Source of the DNA: Asterias rubens
Lineage: Eukaryota > Echinodermata > Asteroidea > Forcipulatida > Asteriidae
Assembly (NCBI RefSeq): GCF_902459465.1
Contig: NC_047062.1
Location: forward strand, 18,731,994-18,795,993
Reading direction: 5' to 3'
Length of the DNA stretch: 64,000 nt
The position numbers were made by a program, and so were the translations under genes. This document shows, in pieces, positions 38,301-48,500 of this stretch (its first letter is position 1; the number at the start of each line of letters is the position of its first letter). The notes under the pieces are model-generated. The model was not told where the DNA came from, did not search any database, and was given only the letters and a program-made list of their open reading frames with translations.

Positions 38301-39185
38301 GGGCAGGTTTTAGTAAGGACAATAATATATCAAATCAATGGTTTGTCAGGGATTTGTTATGTTTTTCTCAGTATTTGCAAGAATAAAAAAGATAACCACC
38401 TTTGGGCTGTGAATAAAGTTACAATAAGTCGCTCTGGCAAGGGTCAAAAACTCTTACTTACAATTATTGTATAAACTACTGGGAAATTAGCTTCCAATTC
38501 TTGAAAATATTTAAGAGGAAATCAGTAATTACCCTCTCTCTGGAGAATTTAAATTTTACTAATTTTGTTAAAACCAAATTGAGACAAAGCAAAACATCAA
38601 CCAATCGGGGGCCCAATCATGACAAAAACACCCTCTGCCCATTCGCTATGCTCTGCTACTGACTGTAGTCTACACAAGGCACAATGATGTTAATATTACT
38701 GTTACAATGTGACCTTGCAAACCACACAGTGAATAGCATCTATCTAGTTGATGATTGATAGTGTGCATGTTTGTATGGTGATTAAAGTCAACCATGTCAA
38801 CATGATAAAGTATCAACTAAATTATAGTCTTTCTCAAAAGTCTAGAAAAACAAAAGGTCAAAACTCTTTCAGGGTCGAGTATAAAGCCATTTAATATTTT
38901 ACTAAACTAGTATAAATGACCGCAAAGCCAAATAAACCAACAGGTCCATTTATTTGGTTTAAATTGTTTTGAAGTTTCGAGTTTGCAACACACATCACAT
39001 TCTTCACACTTCAATTCAACTGTTCTCTATTCAAAACTAAAAAGTTATATTATTAATTATTATCATTTCATCGAGTAAATTTATAATAATAAAACATACT
39101 TAGTATAGGTTTCTTGTCCATCTAACGACACCTCTTGCACTTGAAATTCTTGCAAAGACTCTATAGAAACCGTGACAGAATCCAT
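26378..39185 (-). CDS. MED17: Mediator of RNA polymerase II transcription subunit 17
   Basis: MED17 is a scaffold of the Mediator head module, which bridges activators and RNA polymerase II. Thirteen coding exons: 39185-39100, 38172-37975, 37281-37137, 36804-36612, 35780-35625, 35270-35143, 34657-34526, 30091-29901, 29479-29423, 28714-28577, 28057-27943, 27240-27092 and 26591-26378, giving 633 aa (human 651). Phases join without a break. Matches along the whole human protein include KPLSMSESLAKLAHRIDF near the N-terminus, LTEISVLSDIL and LDPVSQ, DQLRLRQHWRLKKVG, GTSYIQVII, HWQERLEVAQTVLFCKEIF, PHIVVGNQIFCNLFPGVQL, ALEHSLHQLLRELHR, LLEKIMKQAKHIVLR, HEEQELKDLL and FREVDLARIPGKNFVNKMEM at the C-terminus. 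Exon 2 has an acidic, Lys-rich insert (SEGEDNNEAVTPEGE). The exon 4 donor lies at the edge of a 118-bp tandem repeat that repeats it twice in the intron. The start is the only ATG giving MDSVTVSIES, like the human SIES motif. Confidence 0.95.
26776..26880 (+). repeat. tRNA-Glu-like SINE head
   Basis: TTAGTGGTCTAGTGGTTCAG resembles a tRNA-Glu A box and D arm, and GTGGGTTCGAATCACACCC a B box and T arm. The anticodon stem does not pair properly, so this is not a working tRNA. A T-run follows at about 26867. In the MED17 intron between exons 12 and 13. Confidence 0.55.
27629..27803. repeat. CCTTGGTGCCCTTGAAATG dispersed repeat in MED17 intron 11, inverted
   Basis: Starts CAGGCCTGCATGCTTCGTTT and continues with GGCAAGGACACCAAGG; ends TATCAGGCCTGG, so both ends carry CAGGCCTG. 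Confidence 0.65.
29050..29120 (+). repeat. tRNA-like SINE fragment
   Basis: AGCCAGTGGTTAGATAGAC, then GGTTGTGGGTTCGAATCC: A-box- and B-box-like spacing in MED17 intron 9. No complete cloverleaf. Confidence 0.45.
29304..29354. repeat. (GA)n/(GACA)n microsatellite
   Basis: GA units pass into about nine GACA units, 70 bp from MED17 exon 9. Confidence 0.9.
30334..30575. repeat. CCAATTTCAT foldback repeat in MED17 intron 7
   Basis: Inverted ends: GGCCAAATTTCATAGAGC on the left and GCGCTATGAAATTGGGCC on the right, with GCACAAAAATTTGCTTAGCA mirrored inside. Non-coding MITE-like structure. Confidence 0.75.
30764..31149. mobile_element. TTTAAAGG-family MITE, copy 4 (opposite orientation)
   Basis: Lies in the long MED17 intron between exons 7 and 8. 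Begins TTAAAGACAGTGAACAC and ends GTGTCCACTGCCTTTAA, with the interior inverted relative to the copies at 4.2 and 5.0 kb. Confidence 0.85.
31542..31715. repeat. CCTTGGTGCCCTTGAAATG dispersed repeat in MED17 intron 7
   Basis: Runs from CCAGGCCCGATACCTCACGG to CATACACCACAGGCCTG and contains GGTGCCCTTGAAATGC. Confidence 0.65.
32158..32340. repeat. CCAATTTCAT foldback repeat in MED17 intron 7
   Basis: GGACCCAATTTCATAGATC at the left, CTATGAAATTGGGCCC at the right. It directly abuts another foldback family beginning at 32341. Confidence 0.75.
32341..32469. repeat. AGTTAGGACGAGTAACTC foldback repeat in MED17 intron 7
   Basis: Starts CCGTCGATTTCACAAAGAG and ends inversely GAGAAATCGACGGC, with ACAGTGCAGGGTTGG in the centre. 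Confidence 0.7.
36271..36620. repeat. 118-bp tandem repeat, ~3 units, at MED17 exon 4 donor
   Basis: Units start with TGTGTTAGGACAGGTACCAG at 36271, 36389 and 36507, an exact period of 118 bp with few differences. The right end of the third unit covers the last bases of MED17 exon 4 and its splice donor (36612/36611), so two further copies of the donor (AACAG then GTAAGACAG on the minus strand) lie inside the intron at 36494 and 36376. Confidence 0.9.
37371..37458 (+). repeat. tRNA-like SINE fragment
   Basis: GCTAGCTTGGTGGTCTAAAG and GTAGGTGCAAATCCCACC give weak A and B box matches in MED17 intron 2. A similar piece is at 36928-36990 (GATAGCTCAGTTGGAAGAG ... GCAGGTTTAAATCTC). Confidence 0.4.
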
Positions 39186-39547
39186 GTTGGCTACTCATTG
39201 AATCGAGACAACACTCTCAAAATAGATGTTTCTAAATCTAGAAATAGATTTGTGCACTGAAGAAGGAGGAATTCCCTTTTTAGTTTTCATCGACTGCTAA
39301 TGTCACTGGTATCCGATTATAATTTCCGTAAATAGTCTGGTATTTGCTTCAAAGTGTTGTATCTTTATTAATAGAAGGATTACAGGTACAAGGGCATTGG
39401 TGTCACGGTGTTTTGTGCGCAAACGAATGATTGAATACGCTGGTAATCGACAGTACCGGCTGTGGTTAGAGTAATGGTCCTGGGCCAAGGTCATTTGACG
39501 TCATCCGAACAGCGGTCATGGGGCGATTCCGAGTGAGGAAGGCGAAG
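39186..39547. promoter_or_regulatory. Bidirectional MED17/TADA2B promoter region
   Basis: The 362 bp between the two divergent start codons must contain both 5'UTRs and core promoters. A perfect palindromic CRE, TGACGTCA, lies at 39496-39503, and the TADA2B start context GAAGATGGCCGG at about 39544-39555 resembles a YY1 site (AAGATGGC). No TATA box is obvious at a sensible distance from either gene. That both genes use this region is inferred from geometry. Confidence 0.7.
39496..39503. promoter_or_regulatory. Palindromic CRE (TGACGTCA)
   Basis: An exact 8-bp CREB/ATF consensus 45 bp upstream of the TADA2B ATG at 39548 and 311 bp upstream of the MED17 ATG. Its location in the shared promoter makes function plausible. 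Confidence 0.6.
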
Positions 39548-42500
39548 ATGGCCGGTAAGTTGCCTCCTCTTTCTTAAACATTCCCAGGGTTTTCCCAAAA
39601 AACTGCAGGTCCTTATCTCATTATTTTCCCCCTGCGTTCTTTTTCGTTTTAGAAACTCCCACACGGTACTACTGCAACTATTGCCAGGACGAGTTAAAGT
39701 CGTTCAGCGTGCGCTGTTGTGAGTGTACGGACTTCGACCTTTGTTTACAGGTAATGGGAAGGGTAGTGCATTGAATGTACCCGTGTGTTCTGTGGTGGTG
39801 TGTACATCCGTGTACATGCAGTGTGTGTGATGTGTACATTGGGAGCACTCAGGCGTTTCCTGCCGGCATGTTGTTCACTGCTCACACAGTGATAATGCAT
39901 GTGCTGGCAATGTAAGCAAATAATAAGGCAGACACTGGTACTATTTTAATTGTGTGTGTGCATTGTGCATGTTTAAATGTACAATCTGAATGCAATTTTG
40001 TGATGGGATGCATTGCAAACCATGTTGTGTTTGTGTTGTGTTGTTCAATTGACTACACAGTTGTAACTATAAATAAATAGGCCTACAGCTGATATTGAAT
40101 TTTAAAGATAAACATTATGTTTACCTAAATACAAATATATAGATTCTGCTGTTGAATGATGATGGTAGCCTTTATTACCATCAACCATGGAGGAATGCAT
40201 CAACAAAGCCAGTTTTAGTTTTGTTTCTCAATATTCTGCACATCAACAACAACACCAAAGTTCCCAAACAAGTGCTTTATTCCCTTTAATAATAAGCCTT
40301 TATTATTATATATATAATCCATTAAACATCAGATTAGATTTTGAGATTTCGAAATCAAGCATCTGAAAGCACACAACTTCGTGTGACAAGGGTGTTTTTT
40401 CTTTCATTATTATCTCATAACTTTGACGACCAATTGAGCTCAAATTTTCACAGGTTTGTTATTTTATGCACATGTTGAGATACTCAAAGTGAGAAGACTG
40501 GTCTTTGACAATTACCAATAGTGTCCAGCAGAGTCTTTAAAACAGTACTTGAGTCTTGAGGGTGTTGATAAAAGGTTGTAATTTAATTGCTTCTTTGATG
40601 TTCCTGTAATACTATTAGTATTTTGATCAGTTTGCTTTTCAACACCAAACTAGCCACTCAGAGAGAGTATAATAATTGACTGGTCACCGGGTGTTTTTAA
40701 CTGTGGGTGCTGGTCATCTGTTTCTCCTTGTCACTGACTGGCTTGATATTTATACAATTTTGTAAATTTGTGCAGAGCTTCTTTTTTTCTTAAAACCATT
40801 ATGTATGTACGTAGTTATATTTTGTGGAATGCACCTTTCATTGGCTTTAGTTGTTTTGCCGAGGGTAAAGTGTAGGGTAAATAAATGTAAATTAGGGATA
40901 GACATAAATGTTTTTAATAATATGTTATGGTTACTTATGCGCACATATTTACATTGTATGTACTAATCCCATTTGTTTATGATTATTTTGCAGTGTTTTT
41001 CTGCTGGAGCGGAACTTGGCTCTCACAAACGAGACCATGATTACCAAATTATTGTAAGTATGGCACAGCATTCTTCATTCAAAGTACTCCAAAGGGGGAT
41101 ATAAAATTAAGACTTTGGTTAAGGAGATGTCCCCCCCCCCCAAAAAAAAAAAAATGGAAAAGAGAGGTATTTGATTGAATTTATTTACTTTTTAATGCCC
41201 TGTCTCACATAGGCCTCGATAACGAGAACAAAAACGATCTAGGTTAAAAAATGCACGGCATCGATTGGTTGAATGAGCTGGGGCGTATTCTGCTTGGAGC
41301 AATTCAACCAATATAATGCGTTCTCTTTGCGTCGTTATCGTTTTCGCTGGAGTGTGACTCGGCCTTTACACTTGAAGATTTTAAAATTTAAATATTTTTG
41401 TTTTTGTATTAAAGGACAACGCACTATTAGCCTGTGGTGACAAAGAATGGAGTATGAGCGAAGAGTACTTATTATTAGATGCAATAGAAACGTTTGGCTT
41501 TGGAAACTGGTAAGTAATACAATTGAAAGACAAACATTGTTTTCATATATTCTACTTTATATATGTAATATTCACTTAAAGGCAGTGGACACTATTGGTA
41601 ATTGTCAAAGACTAGCCTTCACAGTTGGTGTGTCTCAACATATGCATAAAATAACAAACCTGTGAAAACTTCAGCTCAATTGGTTGTTGAAGTTGCGAGA
41701 CAATAATGAAAGAAAAAACACCCTTGTCAAAGGAAGTTGTGTGCTTTCAGATGCTTGATTTCGAGACCTCAAATTCTAAATCTGAGGTCTTGAAATCAAA
41801 TTTGTAGAAAATTACTTCTTTCTCGAAAACTACATTACTTCAGACGGAGCCGTTTCTCATAATTTTTTATACTATCATTCTCTCCCCATTACTCATTACC
41901 AAGTAAGGTTTTATGCTAATAATTATTTTGAGTAATAACCAATAGTGTCCACTGCCTTTAAATGTGTCGCACTCAGTGTTGTCGAAGACTTAACAGGAAA
42001 GTAAATGTACATTGTTGTGTTACCATCCTTTTGTTTTAATAAACACACCATGCCTTACAATACAACAAACCTATGTGTAGAAAACTTCCAGTCATTGGAT
42101 GAGAACATTCCAAATAAACCAATCTTGACCGGCCACTTCTGCCTCCTACATAGTAAACCCAGTGCCTATAGGTCCTTCTCTGCATTACGTTTGTCCATGT
42201 TGTCCTAGGGCTGCCTGGTCTACGTTTCTCACGGCAGTGTTTTTAATTGTGTCGTTTGTATGTTTTTTTTTACCCAGGGCGGATGTTGCAAGTCACATAG
42301 GTTCTAAGTCCCCTACAGAAGCAAGAGAACACTATGACAGCAATTATATATGTGGGAATCTCGGCAAAGGTAGGATGGTCCACAAATACTCTCAAAGTAA
42401 TTTATCAAAATAGAAATGTTTCTGAACATGATATCAGGTTGCAGGCTTGAAAAATTGAAAACCACAGTGTGTCAGCTCAGTGCTAAAGGTTGTTAATTGC

Positions 42501-45500
42501 AATTTCATAACCATAATAATCAAAAAGGTTCAAAAAGTGACAGATGTGTATAAGTTTGATTTTTTTTCCAAAAATCTACAAGTAAATGTTTTTCTTAGAA
42601 ACTGAATGTTTCTTTTTGAAGACAACTCTCAATCAATGAGCTCCCTTTACCAGAATTATACAAAACCCATTTTATGAAATCAAGACAAACTGCACTAGCG
42701 ATCTTATAGTCCTAGATGTATTATTTGGAAAGACAGTAGGAGGGTTAAGGGGCGGAAGTTAATTGATCATCTTAAATCAACAATTAATCTGAGGATGTAA
42801 TGAATTGTCAATGTTTGTATGTGTTTTGTATTCCAGCCGCTGTTCCAGAGAAACCTACATTTAGGGTGCATGACCACACAGGGCCTGAAGATGGTGAGAT
42901 TTCTACCCATTGTTACTAAATTATACAATTTTATGAGCTAAAGACTCGGGTCAAGGATAATTTCATCCGTTTCTGAATTTGAGAAGTTTACCCAACGGTA
43001 TCATTCAATGCCAGGCAGAAACAACTAATGATTTGTCTGACAGAAGCTCCTAAGCAATCACTGTATTGTGAAAACTGAGTTCAAAAGTTTTGACTATTTG
43101 TTACATACTTATTGTTTACTCAATTTAGGAAATTCAACTTTAACTGGCTCCACAGAAGTGTGTGGGAGGCTTGTGTCTTTCTACCAGGAACTCAGTGCTA
43201 TACTTTTGGGGAAATCGTTTGTCATTTATGTGTCTCACTGGTCCTCTAGTATTTTACCAGCTGTCAATTTCACAAAGAGTTAGTACTTGTCTTATCTTGA
43301 GTTTGGACGAGTAACTCGTCCTAACTAAGGATTAATTTGTAAGGTCTGCATGCTACAGTGCAGGGTTGGGACTCGTCCTAAGTCCTAAGATTAGTCTTAA
43401 GTTAGGAAGAGTTTTGTTAAATCGACGGCTGGTGTTTAGTCAGCAGACCACTGTTGGTAGAGAACACTGTGTGTGGTTAATGCAGGCTTTTCAGAGTCTC
43501 TTCTTATCTATTTTCCTAGGTCCATTATCTCCAACCCTCGTAGCAAAGTTCACACCTGTAGAATTGACATTAATTGACCAACAAGAATTAGGATATATGC
43601 CACTACGAGATGACTTTGAAAGGGTGAGTACCGAGTAAGGCAAACAGCTGCTTAAAAGGACTATTTCATCAGCTTTTTTAAAAATCTTACATTTTTGTAA
43701 ATTTGTTTACATACGAATTCTTGATACTTTTATTGCTGTTAAGATTCTCAGAAAATTTCAGAAACTGACATATTATAGTTTCATTCTTTACACCAATTCT
43801 TGTGATCGGCGAGCCACTAGTTGTGACTTACTTTGTTCATCAAAACAAATATAGTGCGGACATGGTGCCAAACACAGCAGAACTTAAGTCCGGTGAACTA
43901 CACCGCTTAGCCACAACACTCCACAAAACACAAATATTTGAACCAAATAATTATCCAATCAGAGAAAGGAAGTTTTGATTTGAATTGAACAGACATTTTC
44001 TTGTCCTTGTGTTTTTTTCAGGAATATGACAACGAAGCGGAGACACTAGTTAGTAATTTAGCCATAACAAATGAAGACGATGACTTAGACATTGGTGAGT
44101 CAAACATAAAGCTGTTTCCTCAAGGGGCACTTCTTTTTTTGTAGGGGGCGTTCTTTCATTTTAATCACTTAAACCTTAACCAAAGGGATGATACATCATT
44201 GGGTTTCGGAAGAGTACCATAACCCCTATTCTTTAATTTCCAGTGATTTAACATGTTATGTGTTGAATGTCTTGCTATGCAAGTTGCTGGCTGAAATCGT
44301 TCCCTGCATCCATTTTGCTCATCCTGATCAATCAAAACCTAACCAAATATTTGCCAGTGATTCATCCCAGCCGTGACATAAGATGATAACAGAGGATGTA
44401 TTCATTTCTCTTTCAGCTATAAAACTCATTCATGTAGATATTTATACGAGACGACTCAAGGAACGAGAGAGGAGGAAGAAGATCTCAAGAGAGTTCGGTC
44501 TCATCACAGCAGCTTTGACATCGACAGCTAATAAAGCTAAAGAACAGAAGGACCAAAAAGGAACACAAGGTGAATTCTCTAACCATGGTGTCTTATGGAT
44601 GCCTTATTTTGACTGGCCCCTGGGGCTGGAATCCAGGAGTGTTGGCATGATATTCTTTCTACTTTAGTCTGATATCCGATTTTTGTTTTGCCCTTGGGGA
44701 AAAAGCAAAATAGTTTTGATTAAATATCCTGTAAAGTATGTGAAACCATACACCATTCGAACAAGAAGATCAGTCATTGTATTAAAAAATTATGTTCATA
44801 CTTTTGAAGGACCAAATATCATGCCTTGTGTTGTTAATGCGAGTCAGACTCAAGTTGCTGATTTCATTGACTTGTGACTTGAATTGACTTGAAGGAAAAT
44901 GAATTGAGACTTGTCTTGACTTGCACAAAAGTGACTTGAGAATTGAGAAATGACTTGAATAGATTCAATTTTCGACAATGGAATTATTGTTTAAAATAAA
45001 TGTTTGACTTGACTTTCATAAATGAGCAATGTGAAAGAGCCTGATTGTCATGGATGGAGCGAGCGTCTTGTTTACAGCCACTGTCGTCTGGAATTTGAAA
45101 GCCCTACTTGTTCATTCATTTGCATCACTTTAAAAGTATTTATAATGTACAATTTTGAGGCCCAATGTCTTTGAAGTTACTGCAAATTTTGATACATTAT
45201 TTCCCACTGCAAAATCTACCTTAAACCCTGCCTTAGAGATGTTAACATTACGATGTGTTGTGCATTATGTTAGTTTGATAAAAACAAAATTGATGAAGGT
45301 TGGTTTGAGGAGAGTGTGGTGAGTAGAGAAGGGTCCTTATTACTCCTTAAACTCCAGAGGAAAAATACTTGCATCGAATGTTGAACATATAGATTAATTT
45401 GAACTATTTATTTTTGGGCATATTTAATCAAGAGAAGACGCAACTATACTTTCAGGGATCCAAACTTCTTTTCTTAAATTCAAAAACACAATTTGTTGTT

Positions 45501-48500
45501 GAAAACTTGTGTAATTTTTAATTTGTAGTCATCTTATTTGCTTTCTTGTGCAGTGCAACCCCAGAAAAGGAAACCAAGCAAAGAAGAGACGGAGTTGAGA
45601 GAGAAGATGAAAGTTCTGGCTCAGTTCCAATCGGGCAAAGAACAGGACGAGTTTTTCGAGAACCTCCAGAGTAAGTACTGAAAATTAGAAATATAGGCCT
45701 ATCTCTCACATTATAGGATTGTTTACCCAATTTCATAAAGCTGTTGAGCAGAAAATTACTTGGCTTAGCAGAAATTGAGTGGGGCACCAGCCACAACAAT
45801 GCAAACTTAATGTAATTTTGGCTGGTAACCTGTTTCTGCTAAGCAATTACAATACTATTCTGTGCTTACTTAGCAAATTGTGGTGCTGCCAATATGGATG
45901 AAAGTGGGCCCTGGTCGTGACACTTGTGTCCTTAAGCAAGACACCTAATCATTTTATTGCTTCATTCTTTGAATTGGACATAGAGTTGCAGTTCCAGTGT
46001 ATTGTGTAATGCACGCAAAATAACACAGTTCTTATTGCAAAGAGAATAATGTATTCATTAAAAGATGGTCTGGCTTCTCATTAAATGGAATATTCCTCAT
46101 TCCAAACTCACAAAATTATTCTTGGATTTGCTTATATATTTTCATATAAATATGAATATTATTTGTATATTGTTGTTTCTGAAGAAATTAAAATTCTTAG
46201 CAATCAATAATGTTCCATTCCATTATTGTACTTTTTTCAGAGGAAAAAGACATCAGAGCAAGAATAAAAGAACTCATCAAGTACAGAAGAAATGGAATAA
46301 CGAAAATAGAAGGTGTGTATAAAGCAAGTAGCAATGAGCACAGTAATGATGAACACTGTGGAGTATTTCTATTTGAAATTAATTTATGGGATATTCCTTA
46401 GAAGTCCGGAAAGTGAGTACAGAAATATCAGAGTGTTACCAAGGAACGGTCATATGTGTTACTCTACAAATCATTGAGATTATAACCCTAGGGTCAATTT
46501 CACAAAGATGGTCCTAGGAGTTATAACAAATGAGGCTAGTTCTAAGTTTGGATGAGTAATCTAACTCGAGATAAGGCTAGTCTTCAAGGCAGTGGACACT
46601 ATTGGTAATTGTCAAAGACTAGCCTTCACAGTTGGTGTATCTCAACATATGCATAAAATAAAAACCTGTGAAAATTTGAGCTCAATCGGTCATCAAAGTT
46701 GCGAGATAATAATGAAAGAAGAAAACACCCTTGTCACACGAAGTTGTGTGCGTTTAGATGGTTGATTTTGAGACCTCAAGTTCTAAACTTGAGGTCTCGA
46801 AATCAAATTCGTAGAAAATTACGTCTTTCTCTAAAACTATGGCACTTCAGAGGGAGCTGTTTCTCACAATGTTTTATACCATCAACCTCTCCCCATTACT
46901 TGTCAACAAGAAAGGTTTTATGCTAATAATTATTTTGAGTAATTACCAATAGTATCCACTGCCTTTAAGTTTTGTGAAGTCCACCCTTGCATTTATAGGT
47001 CTATATTTGATAATCCCCAAATTGTTACCTTGGAATTATTATGAGCAATCCCACAGTTGCTTTATCTATATTGATCATAGGTATCAATCGTCTATGTTAC
47101 CCAGTGATTTTCAGGATTTGATTTGACGAGGTTTATTGTCCTTAAAGGGCAAATTGAACAAAATCACTCAAACTAATTTGACTTTTTGTCTTTAAATATT
47201 TTGTTTTTTATTTTTGTCATAAGTGTGAATTTTTTCCTCCCGGTAATTTTGTTGAAATCTGATCAGGAAAACTAGCCTCCCCCTCTTTGGTTTTGTCTAG
47301 TGTTTTTTCTTTCTGTTGCCCTGCATACTTTCCAGCAAAAACCCATAAATATGAAAAGTGAAAATTTGTTCATTAGACCAATGCAGCATCTTGCCAGCAA
47401 AGACTTGCACTGGAATGCTGAACTGGTTTAAAACGTAGTTATTAACCTTGTGTGTATTATATTCCTGTCCCGCTTATTGAAGAAGTCACAGAATATGAAG
47501 AAGCCAAGGGTAAACGAGACAGACGGAAGGAAGGAAAGAAGAAAATTGTGAGAAAAAGTGGAGTTGTGTCTTCCAAGAAGACTGAGTAAGTAGGAATGAA
47601 CGAGTCTTGAAGATTGTTTTCCCTTTTTGGTCAATCATAAGTGCCTATTGGAATGACAACTCTACATAAAATATTTCTCCGCACAACTTTTTGGAGGCAA
47701 AGCAGCATAAAAGGTATTGACTTTTTGTACTGACCTCACTCAAGGACTACTGTCTGCCCATGGTCTGCCTTTTTGGAAGTCAAATTGCTTGTCCGTGTGT
47801 CGTCTGAAATGCGCACTGCACAGAAACACATTGAGAATCCGCTTGGCATAGAGGCCCCTGCATTATGCACTCTGTTATATGTATTCATGATATTGTGGGT
47901 TTTTGTATTTATTTGATTAGGATTCTTTTCTCTTTTTAAGATTGGATTAATTCATGGCTTTCGAGTCACAGTGGTTTTGTTCACTTTGGTTAAATCTGAC
48001 AATTTTAGAGTTTTTTTTTTTCTTATCATCTGATTCCAATAGTTCTTGCCTTTCTGTTACTACATCATTAGTAACGGAACAATAATAAATATCTCTATTA
48101 AATTGTTACATGTTAGTTGAGATCTTGGAATATATCTTAATAATGAGAACAATGTTAATAGTATTAACCACCTTAAAAAAAACCTTATTAACACCTAATT
48201 ATTTCACTGGAAAAGAAACCCTTTCTTTTTTACACATTTATTTCCAGACCCAAGGAGGAACCTAAGAAAGATGATCGAGGTAAGCGGAGTGTTTTAAATT
48301 TTAGAGTTCTCAATGCAGTTTGCCAAGAAGTAACTTTAAATGAAAAAAAAGTACAACTGCGTGTACAACCATGTATGAAATCTCATTTGTGGGAGTGTTG
48401 GCTCTGAAAAGACGTTGCGAAAATTATTCTCTACTTCAGGAGAAACAGAGTATACTCTTGTTTTTGCTCCTTGTTATTGCGTTTGTTTGTTTGGTCAAGT

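Noticed and set aside
39496-39503. Considered placing the MED17/TADA2B starts further apart with separate promoters
   Set aside because: The reading frames, splice signals and homology of both N-termini fix the ATGs at 39185 and 39548; no room for another exon between is evident.
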